From NCBI RefSeq assembly GCF_051020765.1, contig NW_027469107.1, positions 806,001-870,000 on the forward strand: a DNA stretch of 64,000 nt. The letters run 5' to 3'. The notes under the pieces were generated by a model. The model was not told where the DNA came from. It ran no database searches and worked only from the letters and a program-made list of their open reading frames with translations. Source of the stretch: Lasioglossum baleicum (lineage: Eukaryota; Arthropoda; Insecta; Hymenoptera; Halictidae). Both the position numbers and the translations under genes were made by a program. Below are positions 50,570-63,803 of the stretch, piece by piece (position 1 is the stretch's first letter; every line of letters begins with the position of its first letter).

Positions 50570-53500
50570 TTGCACCAACACGGAGTGGAACCACGCGCAC
50601 GATCTCGTTCTGCAACCGTAGCAGAGATGGACCCGTTCGAAGAATACGCGACCATCCACAATGGGTATTTCGATTCGTCGGAGCACGACGTGATGAAGTA
50701 AAATTGGAATTTATTCTGCGAGGCTCACCGTCTCACCGGCGAGAAGTGGTCGAAGCCACCGTAACAATAGAAACAATTGCCGCCCCCCCCCCTCATCGAG
50801 GCGCCGTAAAATTATCAAACTTTGCCCTGTCCGCGGCTATAAAATGGTTGGGGAGCACTGCTGTTAAGCACAAGTGAAAGCTTTTGGATTCGAAGAATTG
50901 CATGCTCGAATTTTCACCACAGGTCTAGCGAAACCTGAGAATAAAGCTGTGCATCCCAATATTGCACCAACACAGAGTGGATCGACGCACAGGATCTCGT
51001 TCGCCAACCGAAGCTGAGATGGTCGCGTTCGAAGAATACGCGGCCATCAACAAAGGGTATTTCGATTCGTCGGAGGACGACGTGATGAATTATAATAGGA
51101 ATTTATTCTGCGCGGCTCACCGTGTCACCGGCGAGAAGTGGTCGAAGCCACCGCAACAATATAAACAATTAACGCCCCCCATCTCATCGAGGCGCCGTGA
51201 AATTATGAAACGTTGCCCGGTCCGCGGCTATAAAATGGTTGGGGAGCACTGCTGTAAAGCACAAGTGAAATCTTCTTGATTCGAAGAATTGCAAGCTCAT
51301 ATTATCACCACTGGTCTAACGAAATGTGCGAATTAAGCTGAACAACCCAATATTGCACCAACACAGAGTGGAACCACGCGCACGATCTCGTTCTGCAACC
51401 GTAGCAGAGATGGACCCGTTCGAAGAATACGCGACCATCCACAAAGGGTATTTCGATTCTTCGGAGCACGACGTGATGAAGTAAAATTGGAATTTATTCT
51501 GCGAGGCTCACCGTCTCACCGGCGAGAAGTGGTCGAAGCCATCGTAACAATAGAAACAATTGCCGCCCCCCCCCTCATCGAGGCGCCGTAAAATTATCAA
51601 ACTTTGCCCTGTCCGCGGCTATAAAATGGTTGGGGAGCACTGCTGTTAAGCACAAGTGAAAGCTTTTGGATTCGAAGAATTGCAAGCTCGCGTTTTCACC
51701 ACTGGTCTAGCGAAACCTGAGAATAAAGCTGTGCAGCCCAATATTGCACCAACACAGAGTGGATCCACGCACAGGATCTCGTTCTCCAAACGAAGCTGAG
51801 ATGGTCGCGTTCGAAGAATACGCGGCCATCAACAAAGGGTATTTCGATTCGTTGGAGGACGACGTGATGTATTATAATAGGAATTTATTCTAAGCGGCTC
51901 ACCGTCTCACCGGCGAGAAGTGGTCGAAGCCACCGCAACAATATAAACAATTAACGCCCCCCATCTCATCGAGGCGCCGTAAAATTATGGAACGTTGCCC
52001 GGTCCGCGGCTATAAAATGGTTGGGGAGCACTGCTGTAAAGCACAAGTGAAAGATTTTTGATTCGAAGAATTGCAAGCTCATATTATCAGCACTGGTCTA
52101 GCGAAACCAGAGAATTAAGCTGTACAATCCAATATTGCACCAACACAGAGTGGAACCCGCGCACGATTTCGTTCTCCAACCGAAGCTGAGATGGTCGCGT
52201 TCGAAGAATACGCCGCCATCAATAAACGGTATTTCGATTCGTCGGAGGACGACGTGATGAAGTATAATAGGAATTTATTTTGCGAGGCTCACCGTCTCAC
52301 CGGCGAGAAGTGGTCGAAGCCACCGCAACAATATAAACAATTAACGCCCCCCATCTCATCGAGGCGCCGTAAAATTATGGAACGTTGCCCGGTCCGCGGC
52401 TGTAAAATGGTTGGGGAGCACTGCTGTAAAGCACAAGTGAAAGCTTTTTGATTCGAAGAATTGCAAGCTCATATTATCACCACAGGTCTAGCGAAAGCTG
52501 AGAATAAACCTGTGCAGCCCAATATTGCACCAACGCAGAGTGGATCCACGCGCAGGATCTCGTTCGCCAACCGAAGCTGAGATGGTCGTGTTCGAAGAAT
52601 ACGGGGCCATCAACAAAGGGTATTTCGATTCGTCGGAGGACGACGTGATGAATTATAATAGGAATTTATTCTGCGCGGCTCACCGGCGAGAAGTGGTCGA
52701 AGCCACCGCAACAATATAAACAATTAACGCCCCCCATCTCATCGAGGCGCCGTGAAATTATGAAACGTTGCCCGGTCCGCGGCTATAAAATGGTTGGGGA
52801 GCACTGCTGTAAAGCACAAGTGAAATCTTTTTCATTCGAAGAATTGCAAGCTCATATTATCACCACTGGTCTAACGAAATAAGCGAATTAAGCTGAACAA
52901 CCCAATATTGCACTAACACAGAGTGGAACCACGCGCACGATCTCGTTCTGCAACCGTAGCAGAGATGGACCCGTTCGAAGAATACGCGGCCATCCACAAA
53001 GGGTATTTCGATTCGTCGGAGCACGACGTGATGAAGTAAAATTGGAATTTATTCTGCGAGGCTCACCGTCTCACCGCCGAGAAGTGGTCGAAGCCACCGT
53101 AACAATAGAAACAATTGCCGCCCCCCCCTCATCGAGGCGCCGTAAAATTATCAAACTTTGCCCTGTCCGCGGCTATAAAATGGTTGGGGAGCACTGCTGT
53201 TAAGCACAAGTGAAAGCTTTTGGATTCGAAGAATTGCATGCTCGAATTTTCACCACAGGTCTAGCGAAACCTGAGAATAAAGCTGTGCAGCCCAATATTA
53301 CACCAACACAGAGTGGATCGACGCGCAGGATCTCGTTCGCCAACCGAAGCTGAGATGGTCGCGTTCGAAGAATACGCGGCCATCAACAAAGGGTACTTCG
53401 ATTCGTCGGAGGATAACATGATGAATTATAATAGGAATTTATTCTGCGCGGCTCACCGTCTCACCGGCGAGAAGTGGTCGAAGCCACCGCAACAATATAA

Positions 53501-56500
53501 ACAATTATCGCCCCCCATCTCATCGAGGCGCCGTAAAATTATGGAACGTTGCCCGGGCCGCGGCTATAAAATGGTTGGGGCGCACTGCTGTAAAGCACAA
53601 GTGAAAGCTTTTTGATTCGAAGAATTGCAAGCTCATATTATCAGCACTGGTCTAGCGAAAGCTGAGAATAAACCTGTGCAGCCCAATATTGCACCAACGC
53701 AGAGTGGATCCACGCGCAGGATCTCGTTCGCCAACCGAAGCTGAGATGGTCGTGTTCGAAGAATACGGGGCCATCAACAAAGGGTATTTCGATTCGTCGG
53801 AGGACGACGTGATGAATTATAATAGGAATTTATTCTGCGCGGCTCACCGGCGAGAAGTGATCGAAGCCACCGCAACAATATAAACAATTAACGCCCCCCA
53901 TCTCATCGAGGCGCCGTGAAATTATGAAACGTTGCCCGGTCCGCGGCTATAAAATGGTTGGGGAGCACTGCTGTAAAGCACAAGTGAAATCTTTTTGATT
54001 CGAAGAATTGCAAGCTCATATTATCACCACTGGTCTAACGAAATAAGCGAATTAAGCTGAACAACCCAATATTGCACTAACACAGAGTGGAACCACGCGC
54101 ACGATCTCGTTCTGCAACCGTAGCAGAGATGGACCCGTTCGAAGAATACGCGGCCATCAACAAAGGGTATTTCGATTCGTCGGAGCACGACGTGATGACG
54201 TAAAATTGGAATTTATTCTGCGAGGCTCACCGTCTCACCGCCGAGAAGTGGTCGAAGCCACCGTAACAATAGAAACAATTGCCGCCCCCCCCCTCATCGA
54301 GGCGCCGTAAAATTATCAAACTTTGCCCAGTCCGCGGCTATAAAATGGTTGGGGAGCACTGCTGTTAAGCACAAGTGAAAGCTTTTTGATTCGAAGAATT
54401 GCATGCTCGAATTTTCACCACAGGTCTAGCGAAACCTGAGAATAAAGCTGTGCAGCCCAATATTACACCAACACAGAGTGGATCGACGCGCAGGATCTCG
54501 TTCGCCAACCGAAGCTGAGATGGTCGCGTTCGAAGAATACGCGGCCATCAACAAAGGGTACTTCGATTCGTCGGAGGATAACATGATGAATTATAATAGG
54601 AATTTATTCTGCGCGGCTCACCGTCTCACCGGCGAGAAGTGGTCGAAGCCACCGCAACAATATAAACAATTAACGCCCCCCATCTCATCGAGGCGCCGTG
54701 AAATTATGAAACGTTGCCCGGTCCGCGGCTATAAAATGGTTGGGGAGCTCTGCTGTAAAGCACAAGTGAAATCTTTTTGATTCGAAGAATTGCAAGCTCA
54801 TATTATCACCACTGGTCTAACGAAATGTGCGAATTAAGCTGAACAACCCAATATTGCACCAACACAGAGTGGAACCACGCGCACGATCTCGTTCTGCAAC
54901 CGTAGCAGAGATGGACCCGTTCGAAGAATACGCGACCATCCACAAAGGGTATTTCGATTCGTCGGAGCACGACGTGATGAAGTAAAATTGGAATTAATCT
55001 GCGAGGCTCACCGTCTCACCGGCGAGAAGTGGTCGAAGCCACCGTAACAATAGAAACAATTGCCGCCCCCCCCCTCATCGAGGCGCCGTAAAATTATCAA
55101 ACTTTGCCCTGTCCGCGGCTGTAAAATGGTTGGCGAGCACTGCTGTAAAGCACAAGTGAAAGCTTTTTGATTCGAAGAATTGCAAGTTCATATTATCGCC
55201 ACAGGTCTAGCGAAAGCTGAGAATAAAGCTGTGCAGCCCAATATTGCACCAACACAGAGTGGATCCACGCGCAGGATCTCGTTCTCCAACCGAAGCTGAG
55301 ATGGTCGCGTTCGAAGAATACGCGGCCATCAACAAAGGGTATTTCGATTCGTTGGTGGACGACGTGATGTATTATAATAGGAATTTATTCTGCGCGGCTC
55401 ACCGTCTCACCGGCGAGAAGTGGTCGAAGCCACCGCAACAATATAAACAATTAACGCCCCCCATCTCATCGAGGCGCCGTAAAATTATGGAACGTTGCCC
55501 GGGCCGCGGCTATAAAATGGTTGGGGCGCACTGCTGTAAAGCACAAGTGAAAGCTTTTTGATTCGAAGAATTGCAAGCTCATATTATCAGCACTGGTCTA
55601 GCGAAAGCTGAGAATAAACCTGTGCAGCCCAATATTGCACCAACGCAGAGTGGATCCACGCGCAGGATCTCGTTCGCCAACCGAAGCTGAGATGGTCGTG
55701 TTCGAAGAATACGGGGCCATCAACAAAGGGTATTTCGATTCGTCGGAGGACGACGTGATGAATTATAATAGGAATTTATTCTGCGCGGCTCACCGGCGAG
55801 AAGTGGTCGAAGCCACCGCAACAATATAAACAATTAACGCCCCCCATCTCATCGAGGCGCCGTGAAATTATGAAACGTTGCCCGGTCCGCGGCTATAAAA
55901 TGGTTGGGGAGCACTGCTGTAAAGCACAAGTGAAATCTTTTTGATTCGAAGAATTGCAAGCTCATATTATCACCACTGGTCTAACGAAATAAGCGAATTA
56001 AGCTGAACAACCCAATATTGCACTAACACAGAGTGGAACCACGCGCACGATCTCGTTCTGCAACCGTAGCAGAGATGGACCCGTTCGAAGAATACGCGAC
56101 CATCCACAAAGGGTATTTCGATTCGTCGGAGCACGACGTGATGAAGTAAAATTGGAATTAATCTGCGAGGCTCACCGTCTCACCGGCGAGAAGTGGTCGA
56201 AGCCACCGTAACAATAGAAACAATTGCCGCCCCCCCCCTCATCGAGGCGCCGTAAAATTATCAAACTTTGCCCTGTCCGCGGCTGTAAAATGGTTGGCGA
56301 GCACTGCTGTAAAGCACAAGTGAAAGCTTTTTGATTCGAAGAATTGCAAGTTCATATTATCGCCACAGGTCTAGCGAAAGCTGAGAATAAAGCTGTGCAG
56401 CCCAATATTGCACCAACACAGAGTGGATCCACGCGCAGGATCTCGTTCTCCAACCGAAGCTGAGATGGTCGCGTTCGAAGAATACGCGGCCATCAACAAA

Positions 56501-57971
56501 GGGTATTTCGATTCGTTGGAGGACGACGTGATGTATTATAATAGGAATTTATTCTGCGCGGCTCACCGTCTCACCGGCGAGAAGTGGTCGAAGCCACCGC
56601 AACAATATAAACAATTAACGCCCCCCATCTCATCGAGGCGCCGTAAAATTATGGAACGTTGCCCGGTCCGCGGCTATAAAATGGTTGGGGCGCACTGCTG
56701 TAAAGCACAAGTGAAAGCTTTTTGATTCGAAGAATTGCAAGCTCATATTATCAGCACTGGTCTAGCGAAAGCTGAGAATAAAGCTGTGCAGCCCAATATT
56801 GCACCAACACAGAGTGGATCCACGCGCAGGATCTCGTTCTCCAAACGAAGCTGAGATGGTCACGTTCGAAGTATACGCGGCCATCAACAAAGGGTATTTC
56901 GATTCGTCGGAGGACGACGTGATGTATTATAATAGGAATTTATTTTGCGCGGCTCACCGTCTCACCGGCGAGAAGTGGTCGAAGTCACCGCAACAATATA
57001 AACAATTAACGCCCCTCCCCCCTCATCGAGGCGCCGTAAAATTCTCAAACTTTGCCCGGTCCGCGGATATAAAATGGTTGGGGAGCACTGCTGTTAAGCA
57101 CAAGTGAAAGCATTTGGATTCGAAGAATTGCAAACTCGCATTTTTACCACAGGTCTAGCGAAACCTGAGAATTAAGCTGTACAATCCAATATTGCACCAA
57201 CACAGAGTGGAACCCGCGCAGGATATCGTCCTCCAACCGAAGCTGAGATGGTCGCGTTAGAAGAATACGCGGCCATCAACAAGGGGTATTTCGATTCGTC
57301 GGAGGACGACGTGATGAAGTCGAATTAGAATTTATTCTGCGAGGCTCACCGTCTCAGCGGCGAGAAGTGGTCGCGCCACCGCAACAATATAAACAATTAA
57401 CGCCCCCCATCTCATCGAGGCGCCGTAAAATTATGGAACGCTGCCCGGTCCGCGGCTATAAAATGGTTGGGGAGCACTGCTGTTAAGCACAAGTGAAAGC
57501 TTTCGGACTCGAAGAATTGCAAGCTCATATTATCACCACAGGTCTAGCGAAAGCTGAGAATAAAGCTGTGCAGCCCAATATTGCACCAACACAGAGTGGA
57601 TCCACGCGCAGGATCTCGTTCTCCAAACGAAGCTGAGATGGTCACGTTCGAAGTATACGCGGCCATCAACAAAGGGTACTTCGATTCGTCGGTGGATAAC
57701 GTGATGAATTATAATAGGAATTTATTCTGCGCGGCTCACCGTCTCACCGGCGAGAAGTGGTCGGAGCCACCGCAACAATATAAACAATTAACGCCCCCCA
57801 TCTCATCGAGGCGCCGTGAAATTATGAAACGTTGCCCGGTCCGCGGCTATAAAATGGTTGGGGAGCTCTGCTGTAAAGCACAAGTGAAATCTTTTTGATT
57901 CGAAGAATTGCAAGCTCATATGATCACCACTGGTCTAACGATATGTGCGAATTAAGCTGAACAACCCAATA
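50570..57971 (+). repeat. Right-end ~7.4-7.8 kb segment, copy 1
   Basis: Order P-A-B-C-D-E-F-G/I-E-F-G-H-I-E-F/H-I-J-K-L. Starts: 50570, 50962, 51353, 51744, 52135, 52525, 52908, 53298, 53689, 54072, 54463, 54854, 55244, 55635, 56018, 56408, 56799, 57192 and 57581. Markers shared with copy 2: GTGCATCCCAAT, CACCGTGTCACC, CGATTCTTCGG, AAATAAGCG and CCCGGGCCGC. The C unit at 51744 is unusual in having TTCTAAGCGG where other C units have TTCGAAGCGG. Confidence 0.8.
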
Positions 57972-59538
57972 TTGCACCAACACAGAGTGGAACCACGCGC
58001 AGGATCTCGTTTTGCAACCGTAGCAGAGATGGACCCGTTCGAAGAATACGCGACCATCCACAAAGGGTATTTCGATTCGTCGGAGGACGACGTGATGAAT
58101 TATAATAGGAATTTATTCTGCGCGGCTCACCGTCTCACCGGCGAGAAGTGGTCGAAGCCACCGCAACAATATAAACAATTAACGCCCCCCATCTCATCGA
58201 GGCGCCGTGAAATTATGAAACGTTGCCCGGTCCGCGGCTATAAAATGGTTGGGGAGCACTGCTGTAAAGCAAAAGTGAAATCTTTTTGATTCGAAGAATT
58301 GCAAGCTCATATTATCACCACTGGTCTAACGAAATGAGCGAATTAAGCTGAACAACCCAATATTGCACCAACACAGAGTGGAACCACGCGCACGATCTCG
58401 TTCTGCAACCGTAGCAGAGATGGACCCGTTCGAAGAATACGCGACCATCCACAATGGGTATTTCGATTCGTCGGAGCACGACGTGATGAAGTAAAATTGG
58501 AATTTATTCTGCGAGGCTCACCGTCTCACCGGCGAGAAGTGGTCGAAGCCACCGTAACAATAGAAACAATTGCCGCCCCCCCCACCCTCATCGAGGCGCC
58601 GTAAAATTATAAAACTTTGCCCTGTCCGCGGCTATAAAATGGTTGGGGAGCACTGCTGTTAAGCACAAGTGAAAGCTTTTGGATTCGAAGAATTGCATGC
58701 TCGAATTTTCACCACAGGTCTAGCGAAACCTGAGAATAAAGCTGTGCATCCCAATATTGCACCAACACAGAGTGGATCGACGCACAGGATCTCGTTCGCC
58801 AACCGAAGCTGAGATGGTCGCGTTCGAAGAATACGCGGCCATCAACAAAGGGTATTTCGATTCGTCGGAGGACGACGTGATGAATTATAATAGGAATTTA
58901 TTCTGCGCGGCTCACCGTGTCACCGGCGAGAAGTGGTCGAAGCCACCGCAACAATATAAACAATTAACGCCCCCCATCTCATCGAGGCGCCGTGAAATTA
59001 TGAAACGTTGCCCGGTCCGCGGCTATAAAATGGTTGGGGAGCACTGCTGTAAAGCACAAGTGAAATCTTCTTGATTCGAAGAATTGCAAGCTCATATTAT
59101 CACCACTGGTCTAACGAAATGTGCGAATTAAGCTGAACAACCCAATATTGCACCAACACAGAGTGGAACCACGCGCACGATCTCGTTCTGCAACCGTAGC
59201 AGAGATGGACCCGTTCGAAGAATACGCGACCATCCACAAAGGGTATTTCGATTCTTCGGAGCACGACGTGATGAAGTAAAATTGGAATTTATTCTGCGAG
59301 GCTCACCGTCTCACCGGCGAGAAGTGGTCGAAGCCATCGTAACAATAGAAACAATTGCCGCCCCCCCCCTCATCGAGGCGCCGTAAAATTATCAAACTTT
59401 GCCCTGTCCGCGGCTATAAAATGGTTGGGGAGCACTGCTGTTAAGCACAAGTGAAAGCTTTTGGATTCGAAGAATTGCAAGCTCGCGTTTTCACCACTGG
59501 TCTAGCGAAACCTGAGAATAAAGCTGTGCAGCCCAATA

Positions 59539-59921
59539 TTGGACCAACACAGAGTGGATCCACGCACAGGATCTCGTTCTCCAAACGAAGCTGAGATGGT
59601 CGCGTTCGAAGAATACGCGGCCATCAACAAAGGGTATTTCGATTCGTTGGAGGACGACGTGATGAATTATAATAGGAATTTATTCTGCGCGGCTCACCGG
59701 CGAGAAGTGGTCGAAGCCACCGCAACAATATAAACAATTAACGCCCCCCATCTCATCGAGGCGCCGTGAAATTATGAAACGTTGCCCGGTCCGCGGCTAT
59801 AAAATGGTTGGGGCGCACTGCTGTAAAGCACAAGTGAAAGCTTTTTGATTCGAAGAATTGCAAGCTCATATTATCACCACAGGTCTAGCGAAAGCTGAGA
59901 ATAAACCTGTGCAGCCCAATA
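59539..59921 (+). repeat. C/E hybrid monomer
   Basis: The head is type C (CACGCACAGG, ATTCGTTGGAGGACG). The middle onward is type E (GATGAATTATAATAGG and the 8-bp deletion). In the sister copy C (51744), D (52135) and E (52525) are three separate units, with D between them. One exchange that joined C to E near 59660 explains both the missing material and the offset change. The phase point has TTGGACC in place of TTGCACC. Confidence 0.85.
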
Positions 59922-62900
59922 TTGCACCAACGCAGAGTGGATCCACGCGCAGGATCTCGTTCGCCAACCGAAGCTGAGATGGTCGTGTTCGAAGAATACG
60001 GGGCCATCAACAAAGGGTATTTCGATTCGTCGGAGGACGACGTGATGAATTATAATAGGAATTTATTCTGCGCGGCTCACCGGCGAGAAGTGGTCGAAGC
60101 CACCGCAACAATATAAACAATTAACGCCCCCCATCTCATCGAGGCGCCGTGAAATTATGAAACGTTGCCCGGTCCGCGGCTATAAAATGGTTGGGGAGCA
60201 CTGCTGTAAAGCACAAGTGAAATCTTTTTGATTCGAAGAATTGCAAGCTCATATTATCACCACTGGTCTAACGAAATAAGCGAATTAAGCTGAACAACCC
60301 AATATTGCACTAACACAGAGTGGAACCACGCGCACGATCTCGTTCTGCAACCGTAGCAGAGATGGACCCGTTCGAAGAATACGCGGCCATCCACAAAGGG
60401 TATTTCGATTCGTCGGAGCACGACGCGATGAAGTAAAATTGGAATTTATTCTGCGAGGCTCACCGTCTCACCGCCGAGAAGTGGTCGAAGCCACCGTAAC
60501 AATAGAAACAATTGCCGCCCCCCCCTCATCGAGGCGCCGTAAAATTATCAAACTTTGCCCTGTCCGCGGCTATAAAATGGTTGGGGAGCACTGCTGTTAA
60601 GCACAAGTGAAAGCTTTTGGATTCGAAGAATTGCATGCTCGAATTTTCACCACAGGTCTAGCGAAACCTGAGAATAAAGCTGTGCAGCCCAATATTACAC
60701 CAACACAGAGTGGATCGACGCGCAGGATCTCGTTCGCCAACCGAAGCTGAGATGGACGCGTTCGAAGAATACGCGGCCATCAACAAAGGGTACTTCGATT
60801 CGTCGGAGGATAACATGATGAATTATAATAGGAATTTATTCTGCGCGGCTCACCGTCTCACCGGCGATAAGTGGTCGAAGCCACCGCAACAATATAAACA
60901 ATTAACGCCCCCCATCTCATCGAGGCGCCGTAAAATTATGGAACGTTGCCCGGGCCGCGGCTATAAAATGGTTGGGGCGCACTGCTGTAAAGCACAAGTG
61001 AAAGCTTTTTGATTCGAAGAATTGCAAGCTCATATTATCAGCACTGGTCTAGCGAAAGCTGAGAATAAACCTGTGCAGCCCAATATTGCACCAACGCAGA
61101 GTGGATCCACGCGCAGGATCTCGTTCGCCAACCGAAGCTGAGATGGTCGTGTTCGAAGAATACGGGGCCATCAACAAAGGGTATTTCGATTCGTCGGAGG
61201 ACGACGTGATGACTTATAATAGGAATTTATTCTGCGCGGCTCACCGGCGAGAAGTGATCGAAGCCACCGCAACAATATAAACAATTAACGCCCCCCATCT
61301 CATCGAGGCGCCGTGAAATTATGAAACGTTGCCCGGTCCGCGGCTATAAAATGGTTGGGGAGCACTGCTGTAAAGCACAAGTGAAATCTTTTTGATTCGA
61401 AGAATTGCAAGCTCATATTATCACCACTGGTCTAACGAAATAAGCGAATTAAGCTGAACAACCCAATATTGCACTAACACAGAGTGGAACCACGCGCACG
61501 ATCTCGTTCTGCAACCGTAGCAGAGATGGACCCGTTCGAAGAATACGCGGCCATCCACAAAGGGTATTTCGATTCGTCGGAGCACGACGCGATGAAGTAA
61601 AATTGGAATTTATTCTGCGAGGCTCACCGTCTCACCGCCGAGAAGTGGTCGAAGCCACCGTAACAATAGAAACAATTGCCGCCCCCCCCTCATCGAGGCG
61701 CCGTAAAATTATCAAACTTTGCCCTGTCCGCGGCTATAAAATGGTTGGGGAGCACTGCTGTTAAGCACAAGTGAAAGCTTTTGGATTCGAAGAATTGCAT
61801 GCTCGAATTTTCACCACAGGTCTAGCGAAACCTGAGAATAAAGCTGTGCAGCCCAATATTACACCAACACAGAGTGGATCGACGCGCAGGATCTCGTTCG
61901 CCAACCGAAGCTGAGATGGACGCGTTCGAAGAATACGCGGCCATCAACAAAGGGTACTTCGATTCGTCGGAGGATAACATGATGAATTATAATAGGAATT
62001 TATTCTGCGCGGCTCACCGTCTCACCGGCGAGAAGTGGTCGAAGCCACCGCAACAATATAAACAATTAACGCCCCCCATCTCATCGAGGCGCCGTGAAAT
62101 TATGAAACGTTGCCCGGTCCGCGGCTATAAAATAGTTGGGGAGCTCTGCTGTAAAGCACAAGTGAAATCTTTTTGATTCGAAGAATTGCAAGCTCATATT
62201 ATCACCACTGGTCTAACGAAATGTGCGAATTAAGCTGAACAACCCAATATTGCACCAACACAGAGTGGAACCACGCGCACGATCTCGTTCTGCAACCGTA
62301 GCAGAGATGGACCCGTTCGAAGAATACGCGACCATCCACAAAGGGTATTTCGATTCGTCGGAGCACGACGTGATGAAGTAAAATTGGAATTAATCTGCGA
62401 GGCTCACCGTCTCACCGGCGAGAAGTGGTCGAAGCCACCGTAACAATAGAAACAATTGCCGCCCCCCCCCTCATCGAGGCGCCGTAAAATTATCAAACTT
62501 TGCCCTGTCCGCGGCTGTAAAATGGTTGGCGAGCACTGCTGTAAAGCACAAGTGAAAGCTTTTTGATTCGAAGAATTGCAAGTTCATATTATCGCCACAG
62601 GTCTAGCGAAAGCTGAGAATAAAGCTGTGCAGCCCAATATTGCACCAACACAGAGTGGATCCACGCGCAGGATCTCGTTCTCCAACCGAAGCTGAGATGG
62701 TCGCGTTCGAAGAATACGCGGCCATCAACAAAGGGTATTTCGATTCGTTGGAGGACGACGTGATGTATTATAATAGGAATTTATTCTGCGCGGCTCACCG
62801 TCTCACCGGCGAGAAGTGGTCGAAGCCACCGCAACAATATAAACAATTAACGCCCCCCATCTCATCGAGGCGCCGTAAAATTATGGAACGTTGCCCGGGC

Positions 62901-63803
62901 CGCGGCTATAAAATGGTTGGGGCGCACTGCTGTAAAGCACAAGTGAAAGCTTTTTGATTCGAAGAATTGCAAGCTCATATTATCAGCACTGGTCTAGCGA
63001 AAGCTGAGAATAAACCTGTGCAGCCCAATATTGCACCAACGCAGAGTGGATCCACGCGCAGGATCTCGTTCGCCAACCGAAGCTGAGATGGTCGTGTTCG
63101 AAGAATACGGGGCCATCAACAAAGGGTATTTCGATTCGTCGGAGGACGACGTGATGAATTATAATAGGAATTTATTCTGCGCGGCTCACCGGCGAGAAGT
63201 GGTCGAAGCCACCGCAACAATATAAACAATTAACGCCCCCCATCTCATCGAGGCGCCGTGAAATTATGAAACGTTGCCCGGTCCGCGGCTATAAAATGGT
63301 TGGGGAGCACTGCTGTAAAGCACAAGTGAAATCTTTTTGATTCGAAGAATTGCAAGCTCATATTATCACCACTGGTCTAACGAAATAAGCGAATTAAGCT
63401 GAACAACCCAATATTGCACTAACACAGAGTGGAACCACGCGCACGATCTCGTTCTGCAACCGTAGCAGAGATGGACCCGTTCGAAGAATACGCGGCCATC
63501 CACAAAGGGTATTTCGATTCGTCGGAGCACGACGTGATGAAGTAAAATTGGAATTTATTCTGCGAGGCTCACCGTCTCACCGCCGAGAAGTGGTCGAAGC
63601 CACCGTAACAATAGAAACAATTGCCGCCCCCCCCTCATCGAGGCGCCGTAAAATTATCAAACTTTGCCCTGTCCGCGGCTATAAAATGGTTGGGGAGCAC
63701 TGCTGTTAAGCACAAGTGAAAGCTTTTGGATTCGAAGAATTGCATGCTCGAATTTTCACCACAGGTCTAGCGAAACCTGAGAATAAAGCTGTGCAGCCCA
63801 ATA

